A stretch of DNA of 44,072 nucleotides from an uncultured Acidimicrobiaceae bacterium (GTDB lineage: Bacteria; Actinomycetota; Acidimicrobiia; Acidimicrobiales; Microtrichaceae): assembly GCA_937868025.1 (NCBI GenBank), contig CALMLJ010000454.1:1-44072 (forward strand), given 5' to 3'. Of this stretch, positions 1-7,737 are shown one piece after another (position 1 is the first letter of the stretch; each line of letters opens with the position of its first letter). The translations under genes and the position numbers were made by a program. The notes under the pieces were generated by a model. It was not told where the DNA came from. It ran no database searches and saw only the letters and a list, made by a program, of their open reading frames with translations.

Positions 1-112
1 TCCGGCCGTACGCGAGGCTCACCTCGACGAATCGGCTGAGGGGACGCCGAGGATCGTTCAGGAGCGCCCGGTACTCGGCTTCGACCGCGACGATGTCATC
101 GGTGGTGTCCAT
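1..112 (-). CDS. Partial unrecognised protein (N-terminal end)
   Basis: An open frame begins with ATG at 112 on the minus strand and runs off the left edge after 37 codons. The visible residues (MDTTDDIVAVEAEYRALL, then a basic and hydrophobic stretch) match no family I recognise. It lies 88 bases downstream of the RCC1 lipoprotein in the same direction, so it could be the next gene of that run. A GGGGCGG stretch precedes the start. Only the beginning is visible, so no function is proposed. Confidence 0.5.
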   Translation of the reverse strand, partial: MDTTDDIVAVEAEYRALLNDPRRPLSRFVEVSLAYGR

Positions 113-200
113 TCACACCGCCCCGCGCTGCGCCGTCGAGCCCCATTCCATCGGAGCAAGGATAGAGATGGTGCCAGGGCGCTTCGGGGATGCTCGTTGA

Positions 201-1493
201 TCAGAATCGGACGAGCGCCGGTTCGTGTCGTTCGGTCGTGGTGCCATCGCCGACTTGGCCCCAGTCGTTGCGGCCCCAGCAGAACACCTGCTGCTTCGCC
301 GTCCCTCGATCGCCGATCGCGCACGTCGAGCCAGCGCCCGCGGTGACGCTGGTGACGTTGGTGAGGCCCGATACGACGGTGGGCAACGGATGGTCGATCG
401 TCGTCGAGTCGCCCAGCTGGCCGCTCGTGTTGGCGCCCCAGCAGCGGAGGACGCCGCTGCCGCCGGCGGCACACGCATGGTCGCTGCCGACGGAAAGCGA
501 GACCACGTCGGAGAGGCCGGCGACCCGCGTCGGGAGGGTGCGGTCGGTCGTCGTGCCATCGCCGAGCTGGCCGCGTTCGTTGCCGCCCCAGCACCACACG
601 TCACTCGAGCCGACGACGGCGCAGGTCGAGTCGCCTCCGGCATCGACGATCCGCGCGTCGGTGAGACCGGTCGCGGCCAATGTTGACGGGTACGGCACGA
701 ACGGGATGGCGGTCGTCGACCCGTTGCCGAGTTGACCGCGGTCGTTGTCGCCGACGCAGTACAGCATGTCGTTCGACGCCACGAGGCACTCGTGAGCCCG
801 GCCGGCCGTGGCCAGCTTGGTGCCCGAAGGCAGGATGAGCTGATAGATCGAGCACCGGTACCCGTAGTTGAGCTCGAGCGACTCGCAGTGCGCGGTCGGA
901 CCGAACACCAACGACCCGATGCCGGGCGTGCCGCCACCGCCGATGAGCTCGGGCTTGGTCACGATGTCAGTCGGATCGTGCACCGCGCCCCAGCACCAGT
1001 AGGTCGTGGTCGACGCCGTGCCGGCGCGACCAGGGCTGATGCCGCAGCTGTACGCGTCGCCGAGCGCCAGCGCGCCCGGCCCGGTGACACCCGAGCGGCC
1101 TGGGCCGGTCGACCAGCTGCTCTCGATCCGCAGGCCCACGACGTCGACCGGTGTCGAGCTGCTGGTCGTGGTCGCGTTGCCCAACTGGCCGGAGGTGTTG
1201 CGCCCCCAGCAGCGCACCGTCCGGTCGAGCATCGACGCGCAGGCGTGGCCGTCGCTGGCGGCGATCACGGTCGGTGTCGCGTGGAGGTACGCGAGCAGCC
1301 GCTCGGCGACCTCCTGCTTGGTCGCCACGCGGGACCAGCGACCGCTCCGGCATTCGAGCACGTGGGTCGCGTCCTGAGCGAAGGGTGACCCCACGGCGCA
1401 CCGGGTTCCGGCGACGCGCACCTCGCACGCCGTGAGGACCGTGGCGGCCAGGGTCGCCGCCAATACCACGATGATCGTTCGACGCTGCAACAT
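201..1493 (-). CDS. RCC1-repeat lipoprotein
   Basis: Predicted surface lipoprotein of 430 residues. The N-terminus is a lipoprotein signal (TIIVVLAATLAATVLTAC, lipobox LTAC, Cys23). A short Cys module follows: GTRC at 29-32 and LECRSGRWSR from 46. The remainder is built from RCC1-type blade repeats with CWGxNxxGQLGxxTT cores and a Cys before each core, which predicts an extracytoplasmic beta-propeller. RCC1 propellers usually bind proteins; the ligand here is unknown. An ATG at 1505 is in frame, but a TATGCT hexamer ends 7 bases before the ATG at 1493, so a leaderless start there is preferred. The N-terminal module is shared with the lipoprotein at 13539. Confidence 0.85.
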   Translation of the reverse strand: MLQRRTIIVVLAATLAATVLTACEVRVAGTRCAVGSPFAQDATHVLECRSGRWSRVATKQEVAERLLAYLHATPTVIAASDGHACASMLDRTVRCWGRNTSGQLGNATTTSSSTPVDVVGLRIESSWSTGPGRSGVTGPGALALGDAYSCGISPGRAGTASTTTYWCWGAVHDPTDIVTKPELIGGGGTPGIGSLVFGPTAHCESLELNYGYRCSIYQLILPSGTKLATAGRAHECLVASNDMLYCVGDNDRGQLGNGSTTAIPFVPYPSTLAATGLTDARIVDAGGDSTCAVVGSSDVWCWGGNERGQLGDGTTTDRTLPTRVAGLSDVVSLSVGSDHACAAGGSGVLRCWGANTSGQLGDSTTIDHPLPTVVSGLTNVTSVTAGAGSTCAIGDRGTAKQQVFCWGRNDWGQVGDGTTTERHEPALVRF

Positions 1494-1500
1494 TGACGCC

Positions 1501-1506
1501 AGCATA
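1501..1506 (-). promoter_or_regulatory. -10 hexamer of a leaderless promoter (TATGCT)
   Basis: On the minus strand TATGCT is followed by seven bases and then the ATG at 1493. This TAnnnT-N6/7-start layout recurs in the window and is typical of leaderless actinobacterial transcripts. I see no convincing -35 at normal spacing. Confidence 0.45.
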
Positions 1507-1530
1507 CGAAGATTCAGAACCTCGCGGCGT

Positions 1531-2763
1531 TCAACCTCGTTTGAGCTGGTTCCAGGGGGTGTCGAGGTCGGCCGCGGGCTCACGGGGCAGACCGAGCGCC
1601 TGCTCCGCGAGGTTGTTGCGGTGCACCTCCTCGGTGCCGCCGCCGATCTTGGAGGCGAACTGGTTGATGCACTGGTACTGCCAGAACCCGTCGCCCTCGG
1701 CGTCGGAACCTGAGAGCATGCCTTCGGCACCCTCGCAGTCGAGCGCCAGCGTGGCCCGGTGCGTGAACGAGCGGGTGAAGAAGTTCTTGAGCAGGCTGCC
1801 GTGGATCGCGAGATCCCGACGACCGGTCATGACGGCGGTCTGCGTCCGCATGGACAGGTAACGCAGGATCTGTTCGTTCGACCAGACCTTCGCCAGCTCC
1901 TGGCGGACCACCGGATCGGTGTCCTTGCCGCAGCGACGAACCGTGGCGAGCACGTTGACGAACGTGGTGGCCTGCCCGGCGCCCGAGATCATCGACGACT
2001 CGCTGCGCATGGTGGTCTTGGTGACCTTCCACCCGTCGTTGACCGTACCGACCACGTTGGCGGCTGGGATGCGGACGTCGCTGAAGAACACCTCGTTGAA
2101 GTGGGCGACTCCCTGCGCCTGCACGAGCGGGCGCACCTCGATGCCGGGTGTGCGCATGTCGACGATGAAGTACGTGATGCCGTTGTGTTTGGGCACCGAC
2201 GGGTCGGTGCGGCAGATCAGGATGCCGAAGTCGGCGTGCTGCGCGGAGGAGTTCCAGACCTTCTGCCCGTTGACGACCCATTCGTCGCCATCGAGAACTG
2301 CCCGCGTGCCGAGGGTCGCAAGGTCACTCCCGGCCTCGGGCTCACTGAACAGCTGACACCAGGCCTCGTCGCCCCGCAGGAGCGGCCCGAGATAGCGCTG
2401 CTGCTGCTCGGGCGTGCCGTGGGCCATGAGCGTCGGCCCGACGAGCGCGAGCGCGGCGGTGAGGAACCCGCTCGTGGCGTCGAACTTCGCGAGCTCCTGG
2501 TTGAAGATGATCTGCTGCGCCGCGTTGCCACCGCGCCCGCCGAACGCCTTGGGCCAGGCGATGCCGGCCCAACCGTTGTCGTACAGCGTGCGCTGCCAGT
2601 CGCGGCAGCGCCGGCGGTAGTCCTCGGCGACGACGGGATCGACCGACGCGCCGTTGCGCGACCAGTCGCTCTCGTCGCCGGCCTTCGGTGTGGCGTGCGC
2701 GCCGAGGAACTCGCGCACCTCGGCGCGGAACGCGGCTTCTTCTGCGGAGTCCTCGAAGTCCAT
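1531..2763 (-). CDS. Acyl-CoA dehydrogenase (FadE family)
   Basis: FAD-dependent acyl-CoA dehydrogenase of 410 residues, full length for the family, which introduces the alpha-beta double bond in an acyl-CoA thioester. Visible marks are the N-terminal helical domain, the WCQLFSEPEAGSDLA substrate/FAD loop, the WVVNGQKVW strand, and the C-terminal IGGGTEEVHRNNLAEQALGLPR motif. It follows the FadA6-like thiolase in the same direction, separated by a 23-codon reading frame. The sequence before its ATG has no good Shine-Dalgarno site, so translation may be coupled to that small frame. The genomic context favours a steroid-derived or branched substrate; which Mycobacterium FadE it corresponds to cannot be settled by eye. 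Confidence 0.92.
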   Translation of the reverse strand: MDFEDSAEEAAFRAEVREFLGAHATPKAGDESDWSRNGASVDPVVAEDYRRRCRDWQRTLYDNGWAGIAWPKAFGGRGGNAAQQIIFNQELAKFDATSGFLTAALALVGPTLMAHGTPEQQQRYLGPLLRGDEAWCQLFSEPEAGSDLATLGTRAVLDGDEWVVNGQKVWNSSAQHADFGILICRTDPSVPKHNGITYFIVDMRTPGIEVRPLVQAQGVAHFNEVFFSDVRIPAANVVGTVNDGWKVTKTTMRSESSMISGAGQATTFVNVLATVRRCGKDTDPVVRQELAKVWSNEQILRYLSMRTQTAVMTGRRDLAIHGSLLKNFFTRSFTHRATLALDCEGAEGMLSGSDAEGDGFWQYQCINQFASKIGGGTEEVHRNNLAEQALGLPREPAADLDTPWNQLKRG

Positions 2764-2776
2764 CTCGGGGAGGTGC

Positions 2777-2848
2777 TTACAGACGCTCGGTGGCCGGGAC
2801 GTGCGCCGCCAGGCGGAAGGTCCCCATCAGGACAGTCACAATGCGCAT
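2777..2848 (-). CDS. Possible 23-residue leader-like small ORF
   Basis: Between the thiolase stop and the acyl-CoA dehydrogenase start there is an ATG preceded by GGAG at good spacing, which opens a 23-codon frame (MRIVTVLMGTFRLAAHVPAT, then ERL). It stops 13 bases before the dehydrogenase ATG. Its last residues resemble the thiolase C-terminus (IIERL). It may be a real small protein, a device for translational coupling, or a decayed remnant of a duplicated thiolase end. There is no support beyond the ribosome site and position. Confidence 0.3.
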   Translation of the reverse strand: MRIVTVLMGTFRLAAHVPATERL

Positions 2849-2858
2849 CACCAGGCTC

Positions 2859-4007
2859 CTACAGACGCTCGATGATCGTCACGTTCGCCTGGCCGCCGCC
2901 CTCGCACATCGTCTGCAGGCCGTACCGGCCGCCGGTGCGCTCGAGCTCGTTGAGCATGGTGGTCATCAGGCGGACGCCGGTGGCGCCGAGCGGGTGGCCG
3001 AGTGCGATGGCGCCACCGTTGACGTTGACCTTGGCGAGGTCGACGTCGAGCTCCTTCTGCCAGGCGAGCACGACCGAGGCGAACGCCTCGTTGATCTCGA
3101 TGAGGTCGATGTCGTCGAGGGTCATGCCGGCCTTGTCGAGGGCGTAGCGCGTGGCCGGGATCGGGGCGCTGAGCATGTAGATCGGATCGTCGGCGCGCAC
3201 CGACAGGTGGTGGATGCGGGCCCGGGGCTTCAGGCCGTGGTCCTTCACCGCCTGCTCGGAGGCGATGAGCATCGCGGCCGATGCGTCGGAGATCTGCGAC
3301 GCAACGGCGGCGGTGACGCGGCCCCCCTCGACGAGGGTCTTGAGCGAGCGGATCTTCTCGACGTTGGGCTCGCGGGGTCCCTCGTCGAAGGTGAGGCCGT
3401 TGAGCGGCACGATCTCGTTGTCGAACCGGCCCTCCTCACGCGCCCGGATGGCGCGGGTGTGGCTCTCGATCGCGAACGCTTCCATGTCCTCGCGGGAGAT
3501 GTCCCACTTCTCGGCGATCATCTCGGCGCCGCGGAACTGGCTCACCTCTTGGGTGCCGTACCGCGCGACCCAACCTTCCGAACCGGTGAACGGATCGGTG
3601 AAGCCCATGGGCTCGGCCACGGTCATGGCGGAGCTGATCGGGATCATCGACATGTTCTGGAGGCCGGCGGCGATCACGAGGTCCTGCGTGCCACTCATGA
3701 CACCCTGCGCTGCGAAGTGCACCGCCTGCTGGGACGAACCGCACTGCCGGTCGATCGTGACGCCGGGAACGTGCTCGGGAAGGCCGGCGGCGAGCCAGGC
3801 CGAACGGCCGACATCGCCGGCCTGTGGGCCGATCGTGTCGAGGCAGCCCATGACCACGTCCTCGACGGCGCCGGGATCGATGCCGGTGCGCTCGACGAGG
3901 GCCTTGAGGGTGTGAGCGCCGAGGTCGGCGGGGTGGATTTGCGACAGGCTGCCGCCGCGCTTGCCGACGGGGGTGCGCACGGTGTCGATGATGTAGGCCT
4001 CGGCCAT
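2859..4007 (-). CDS. fadA6: Thiolase, FadA6-like (steroid ring catabolism)
   Basis: Acetyl-CoA acyltransferase of 382 residues that releases acetyl-CoA from 3-ketoacyl-CoA intermediates. The nucleophilic cysteine is Cys89 in DRQCGSSQQA; the C-terminal GGAIALGHPLGATG (His338) and TMCEGGGQANVT (Cys368) motifs complete the active site. Wording along the whole chain (QNMSMIPISSAMTV, QEVSQFRGAEMIAEKW, RARIHHLSVRADDPI) closely follows what I remember of mycobacterial FadA6 of the KstR2 cluster, which acts late in C/D-ring degradation. The start at 4007 is chosen because the frame upstream is non-family sequence and GGAGAC precedes this ATG. A KstR-like palindrome lies about 40 bases upstream. Confidence 0.9.
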   Translation of the reverse strand: MAEAYIIDTVRTPVGKRGGSLSQIHPADLGAHTLKALVERTGIDPGAVEDVVMGCLDTIGPQAGDVGRSAWLAAGLPEHVPGVTIDRQCGSSQQAVHFAAQGVMSGTQDLVIAAGLQNMSMIPISSAMTVAEPMGFTDPFTGSEGWVARYGTQEVSQFRGAEMIAEKWDISREDMEAFAIESHTRAIRAREEGRFDNEIVPLNGLTFDEGPREPNVEKIRSLKTLVEGGRVTAAVASQISDASAAMLIASEQAVKDHGLKPRARIHHLSVRADDPIYMLSAPIPATRYALDKAGMTLDDIDLIEINEAFASVVLAWQKELDVDLAKVNVNGGAIALGHPLGATGVRLMTTMLNELERTGGRYGLQTMCEGGGQANVTIIERL

Positions 4008-4045
4008 GGTGTCTCCTGTTGCCCGACGCTGTCCTGAAGCAGTTC

Positions 4046-4059
4046 TAGAACGCGTTCTC
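4046..4059. promoter_or_regulatory. KstR-like palindromic operator
   Basis: The bases TAGAACGCGTTCTC contain the perfect 12-bp palindrome AGAACGCGTTCT (4047-4058), overlapping a second palindrome GTTCTAGAAC (4042-4051). The published mycobacterial KstR consensus is TnnAACnnGTTnnA; the site matches at all positions except the last A. It lies in the divergent region between the FadA6-like thiolase and the methyltransferase. No kstR gene is in the window. Confidence 0.6.
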
Positions 4060-4120
4060 GTTTGGTGCCCCAAGGTTACGTGACCGGCGACGGCGGGTCG
4101 AAGCGTGGGAAGCTCGCTCC

Positions 4121-4984
4121 ATGACCGCATCCCCTGACACGAACGCCGAGATGTCCGCTTACTGGGACGGCGAACGCGGCGAGGCCTGGGTCGCCCGTGC
4201 CGACCAGTTCGACCGACAGCTCGAAATCTACGGCCTGCGCGCCGTCTCATCAGCCGCGCCGCAACCCGGCGAGACCGTCATCGACATCGGGTGCGGGGCC
4301 GGGGCAACGAGCTTCGAGGCCTCCCAGGCCGTCGGCAGCACCGGCAAGGTGCTCGGCATCGACATCTCCCGCCCGATGCTCGCCGTGGCGCGGCAGCGGG
4401 CGCAGGCGGAGGCCTACACCCACGTCGAGTTCGTGCACGGCGACGCCCAGACGATGGAGCCCCCGTCCGATCTCGCCAACGTCATCGTCAGCCGCTTCGG
4501 GGTGATGTTCTTCGACGACCCGGTCGCGGCATTCACGAACATCGCCGCCATGACCGTCGCCGGCGGGCGCCTGGCGTTCGTGTGCTGGGGCCCCATGGAG
4601 GCGAACGAGTGGATGTGGGTGCCCGGCCTCGCAGTGTCCGGCATCCTGCCGATGCCCCCCGCCGGCGACCCGAGTGCTCCGGGCCCCTTCGCCTTCCACG
4701 ATCCCGAACGCGTCGAATCGATCCTCACCACCGCCGGATGGGAGGACGTCACCTTCGAGGACGTCAACGAACCCACCTACCTCGGTGGCCCCGGATCCGT
4801 GGAAGACACCGTCGATTTCGTGATCACGTCGTCGTCGATGGCCACGGCGCTGCTCGAACGCTCCGAGGCCGAGGTTGCCGAGGTTCGACGCATCCTCACC
4901 GAGACGTTCACCCCCCAACACGACGGCGTCGGTGTCCGGTATCCGGCGCTCGCCCGCGTCGTGCACGCGGTCAAGGCCGACTGA
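4121..4984 (+). CDS. Class I SAM-dependent methyltransferase
   Basis: Protein of 287 residues with a Rossmann-type methyltransferase fold. Motif I is VIDIGCGAGATSFEA near residues 54-68, the acidic ribose-binding end of strand 2 is VLGIDIS, and the post-motif strand VIVSRFGVMFFDDP follows. The C-terminal half, with a conserved FHDPERVESILTTAGW stretch, resembles UbiE/small-molecule methyltransferases. The substrate is not indicated. It is divergent from the FadA6-like thiolase, shares the regulatory region holding the KstR-like palindrome, and converges on the response regulator at 5003 across a hairpin. Confidence 0.85.
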   Translation: MTASPDTNAEMSAYWDGERGEAWVARADQFDRQLEIYGLRAVSSAAPQPGETVIDIGCGAGATSFEASQAVGSTGKVLGIDISRPMLAVARQRAQAEAYTHVEFVHGDAQTMEPPSDLANVIVSRFGVMFFDDPVAAFTNIAAMTVAGGRLAFVCWGPMEANEWMWVPGLAVSGILPMPPAGDPSAPGPFAFHDPERVESILTTAGWEDVTFEDVNEPTYLGGPGSVEDTVDFVITSSSMATALLERSEAEVAEVRRILTETFTPQHDGVGVRYPALARVVHAVKAD

Positions 4985-4996
4985 CCTCCGTCGGCC
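4975..4996. terminator. Bidirectional hairpin over the stop codon
   Basis: GGCCGAC (4975-4981) and GTCGGCC (4990-4996) form a perfect 7-bp stem with an 8-base loop. It spans the stop codon of the methyltransferase and lies 7 bases before the end of the converging response regulator. No U-tract is visible. Confidence 0.4.
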
Positions 4997-5002
4997 GCCG
5001 GC

Positions 5003-5656
5003 TCAGCCCATCCGCCCCGACTGCCACGCCCAGGCCGCCAGCTCGACGCGGTTCCTCGCGCCGAGCTTGTCGGTCAGGCTCGACAGGTGGGTCTTCACGG
5101 TGCTGAGCGAGATGAACAACTCGGCCGCGATCTCGGCGTTGCTGAGACCACGAGCGGTCGCGATCAACACCTCCTCCTCGCGGTCCGTCAGCGGGACGAA
5201 CGGCGCGGGAGCCGGTTCCTTCACCGTCGACGTGGCTGCGAAGTGCTCGAGCAGTCGGACCGTCACCGACGGCGACACCAACACGTCTCCGCGCGCTGCG
5301 GCGCGCACCGCTTCGATCAGCAGTGCCGGGCCGGCGTCCTTGAGGAGGAACCCGGCCGCGCCGTTGCGAAGCGCGGTATGCACGTACTCGTCGAGGTCGA
5401 AGGTCGTGACGACGACGACACGAAGCGGATCGGCACGGTCGGGGCCCGCCAACAGCCGGGTCGCGTCGAGACCGTCGAGGTGAGGCATCCGGATGTCCAT
5501 GAGGCACACGTCGGGGCGCAGCTCGTTCGCAAGGGCGACCGCGGCACGGCCGTCCGCCGCCTCGGCGACGACCTCGATATCGGGCACGCTGTCGAGGATC
5601 ATCCGGAAGCCGGCGCGCACCATCTCCTGATCGTCTGCCACCAGGACCCGGATCAT
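5003..5656 (-). CDS. NarL/LuxR-type response regulator
   Basis: Two-component response regulator of 217 residues. The receiver domain (about 1-120) has the acidic pair Asp9-Asp10, the phospho-acceptor Asp54 in LMDIRMP, and Lys106 in GFLLKD. A C-terminal LuxR helix-turn-helix follows at about 153-208 (LTDREEEVLIATARGLSNAE, then IAAELFISLSTVKTHL). Its ATG overlaps the stop of the kinase at 5653 (ATGA), so the pair is translated together. It probably controls the divergent ABC transporter at 6994-9779 and its own operon. Its partner kinase is interrupted by a stop codon, which may leave it without its sensor. Confidence 0.93.
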   Translation of the reverse strand: MIRVLVADDQEMVRAGFRMILDSVPDIEVVAEAADGRAAVALANELRPDVCLMDIRMPHLDGLDATRLLAGPDRADPLRVVVVTTFDLDEYVHTALRNGAAGFLLKDAGPALLIEAVRAAARGDVLVSPSVTVRLLEHFAATSTVKEPAPAPFVPLTDREEEVLIATARGLSNAEIAAELFISLSTVKTHLSSLTDKLGARNRVELAAWAWQSGRMG

Positions 5657-6639
5657 CGGGCGACCAAGGGGATCTCGGCGCGAACGGTCCAGCCCTGGCC
5701 GCTCGGGCGCGGCCCGGCGAACAACGTGCCACCCAACGCCTCGGCCCGTTCCCTCATCCCCACCAGACCGTAGGTGTCGTGCGTCGGCACGGCGCTGGCG
5801 GCACCGTCGTCGGCGATCACGATCACCAGCCGGCCCCCGTCGGCTTCGACATCGAGCTCGACATCGACCTGGGTCACGTCCACGGCATGGCGCCGCACGT
5901 TGGTGAGGGCCTCGGTGACGATCCGGTGGGCGGAGGCCGAGAGATCCGCCGACGCTCCACTCACCTCGGGGTCGAGACGCAGACGCACCGGAACGCCGTC
6001 AGTGGCCGCCCCGGCAACCAGCGACTCGATGTCGGCCCACCACGCTCCGGGCGGGACCGACAGGTCGTCGCGCAGTCCACCGACCATCCGTCGCATCGCG
6101 GACATCGCGCCCGCCCCCGCCTCCTCGATGCGCGCCAAGGCGTCCACCGCCGCCGTCGGGTTCGACGCTGCGACGTGCTGGGCAGCCTGCGCCTGGACGA
6201 CGATGCCGGTGACGTAGTGACCAACGAGGTCGTGGAGCTCGCGGGCGATCTCGAGCCGTTCCTCGGTCCGCGCCGATTCCTCACCGACGAGTCGCCGCCA
6301 GTCGGACCATCGGAGGTACAGGCCGGCGGCCACGGCGACGAGGAAGCACGCTTCGCACACGACGACCGCGGACGCCGCCAGGGTCTGGTTCAACCGAAGG
6401 GCTTCGCTCGCCACCGCCGCGGTCGCCAGGAGGCCGAGTCCGGCAGCGATCCGTCCCGGCGACGAGCGCAGGAGACTCACCGTCAGGAGGGCGAAGGCGA
6501 ACAGGGCAGCGAGCGACGGCAGCGCCTGGCCCCGGGCGACGATCACTGCCGCGGTCGCGACGAGGCTCGCGACGCCGAGGGTCACGAGGCCGGCGTGCAG
6601 GAGCCGCCGACGGCTCACGACGACGAGGACCGCGAGCAC
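5653..6639 (-). CDS. Sensor histidine kinase, C-terminal part after an in-frame stop
   Basis: DesK/NarX-like histidine kinase of 328 residues if read from the GTG at 6639. Several hydrophobic helices (about 3-110) are followed by the HisKA_3 dimerisation helix with the phospho-accepting histidine (ARELHDLVGHYV, His136 in this numbering) and an HATPase_c domain (EALTNVRRHA, VIADDG, GLVGMRERAEALGG). The same frame continues upstream, across a TAG at 6661-6663, into a further hydrophobic N-terminus that begins at 6852 behind a clear promoter hexamer. I therefore think the gene was once 6852-5653 and is now split. Reinitiation near 6639, readthrough, or a sequencing error are all possible. Confidence 0.75.
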   Translation of the reverse strand: MLAVLVVVSRRRLLHAGLVTLGVASLVATAAVIVARGQALPSLAALFAFALLTVSLLRSSPGRIAAGLGLLATAAVASEALRLNQTLAASAVVVCEACFLVAVAAGLYLRWSDWRRLVGEESARTEERLEIARELHDLVGHYVTGIVVQAQAAQHVAASNPTAAVDALARIEEAGAGAMSAMRRMVGGLRDDLSVPPGAWWADIESLVAGAATDGVPVRLRLDPEVSGASADLSASAHRIVTEALTNVRRHAVDVTQVDVELDVEADGGRLVIVIADDGAASAVPTHDTYGLVGMRERAEALGGTLFAGPRPSGQGWTVRAEIPLVAR

Positions 6640-6660
6640 ACCGATGCCAGCGGTGACCGC

Positions 6661-6852
6661 CTACAGCGAGTTGCCGTCAGACCCGCGGTTGGACCACACC
6701 GCGAAGACGAACCCGACGTCCAACAGCGCGAACAGCGACGCGGCGAGAACGAGGAGGGCCTGGGACACCCCGCTCAGGATCGGCGCGGCCCGCTGCAGCC
6801 GTTCGAGCGCGCGGTCGACGAAGGTGGGGGCGAAGGCCGACCGATCCGTCAC
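6661..6852 (-). pseudogene. N-terminal fragment of the interrupted histidine kinase
   Basis: This 63-codon frame starts with GTG at 6852 and ends at the TAG at 6661-6663. It contains an amphipathic start and a long membrane helix (ILSGVSQALLVLAASLFALL). The frame is exactly that of the kinase at 5653-6639 and only seven sense codons separate its stop from the GTG at 6639. TACCAT lies six bases before the GTG at 6852, so this is where transcription and translation are expected to begin. The most economical reading is a nonsense change, for example CAG to TAG, in a complete kinase gene. Confidence 0.6.
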
Positions 6853-6858
6853 CCCGGC

Positions 6859-6941
6859 ATGGTACGAGGGGACGACCACCGCCCGATATCGGCCAATCGG
6901 CTGATATCGGAGCACGGGTTCGGCGTTCGAACCGGTCGAAC
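6859..6941. promoter_or_regulatory. Divergent promoter region of the first kinase/ABC module
   Basis: Three elements can be seen: TACCAT on the minus strand (6864-6859) six bases before the kinase GTG; CCGATATCGG (6883-6892), with its 3' portion GATATCGG repeated 18 bases later (6903-6910); and GTTCGA-ACCGG-TCGAAC (6925-6941), 53 bases before the ABC ATPase start. The inverted repeats are candidate sites for the adjacent response regulator. Confidence 0.4.
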
Positions 6942-6993
6942 GGCCGAGCCGTTCCTGGCTGCCGGGCCGATGTCACCGGGCCATCGGGTCCCG

Positions 6994-7737
6994 ATGATCG
7001 AAGTCATGATCTCGAACCACCACCTCGACGGTCCCGGCACTCCGGTGCTCGAGGCCCATTCCCTCGTCAAGCGCTACGGCGCCACCACCGCCCTCGCCGG
7101 AGTGAGCCTCTCGATCTCCGCCGGCCGGTCGACCGCGGTGATGGGCCCGAGCGGGTCGGGCAAGTCGACGCTCCTGCACTGTCTCGCCGGGTTCACCCGT
7201 GCCGACGAAGGCGAGGTCCTTCTCGACGGCCACCGCATCGACCGACTCGCCGAACGGGCATCGTCGCGGCTGCGCCGCGAGCGCTTCGGGTTCGTGTTCC
7301 AATCCGACCAACTGCTTCCCGAGCTGCCCGCCGTCGAGAACACGGCGCTCCCGCTGATGCTCGGCGGCACCCCACGCCGGCGGGCCGTCTCCGAGGCCAC
7401 GCGCTGGTTCGAGCCGCTCGGGCTCGCCGGCATGGAACAGCGCCGGCCGGGACAGCTGTCGGGAGGCCAGTTGCAGCGCGTCGCCATCGCCAGGGCACTG
7501 GTCGTCTCGCCGAGCGTGGTCTTCGCCGACGAGCCCACCGCCGCGCTCGACCGGGCCACGGGAGCATCGACGATGTCGGTCCTCACCGAGGCGTGCCGTC
7601 AGGCCGACGCGGCGCTCCTGGTCGTCACCCACGATCCCGAGGTCGCCGCGGCATGCGATCGGGTGGTCCACATGCGCGACGGACAGGTACTCGAGATCGA
7701 GGACCGAGTCGACGCCCCGACGGTGGTGGTCCGATGA
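6994..7737 (+). CDS. ABC transporter ATP-binding protein (LolD/MacB type)
   Basis: ATPase subunit of 247 residues. Walker A is GPSGSGKST (51-59), the signature is LSGGQLQRVAIARAL, Walker B is VVFADEPTAALD, and VVTHDPEVAAACD is the switch histidine region. The FVFQSDQLLPELPAVENTALPL stretch is typical of the LolD/MacB/FtsE class that partners FtsX-like permeases. The permease ATG overlaps this stop (ATGA). The start is either 6994 or 7006, both ATG with weak ribosome sites. Its position divergent from a two-component pair is like antimicrobial-peptide or envelope-stress detoxification modules, but the substrate is unknown. Confidence 0.92.
   Translation: MIEVMISNHHLDGPGTPVLEAHSLVKRYGATTALAGVSLSISAGRSTAVMGPSGSGKSTLLHCLAGFTRADEGEVLLDGHRIDRLAERASSRLRRERFGFVFQSDQLLPELPAVENTALPLMLGGTPRRRAVSEATRWFEPLGLAGMEQRRPGQLSGGQLQRVAIARALVVSPSVVFADEPTAALDRATGASTMSVLTEACRQADAALLVVTHDPEVAAACDRVVHMRDGQVLEIEDRVDAPTVVVR

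Noticed and set aside
113..937. An 274-codon minus-strand frame overlapping the RCC1 gene
   Set aside because: It is an alternate frame of the RCC1 repeats, rich in Ser/Arg/Ala, with no ribosome site; the RCC1 frame has a signal peptide and repeats.
2688..4037. Long plus-strand frames opposite fadA6 and the acyl-CoA dehydrogenase
   Set aside because: They mirror coding sequence of real genes, show no family motif, and consist of His/Gly/Arg-rich shadow text.
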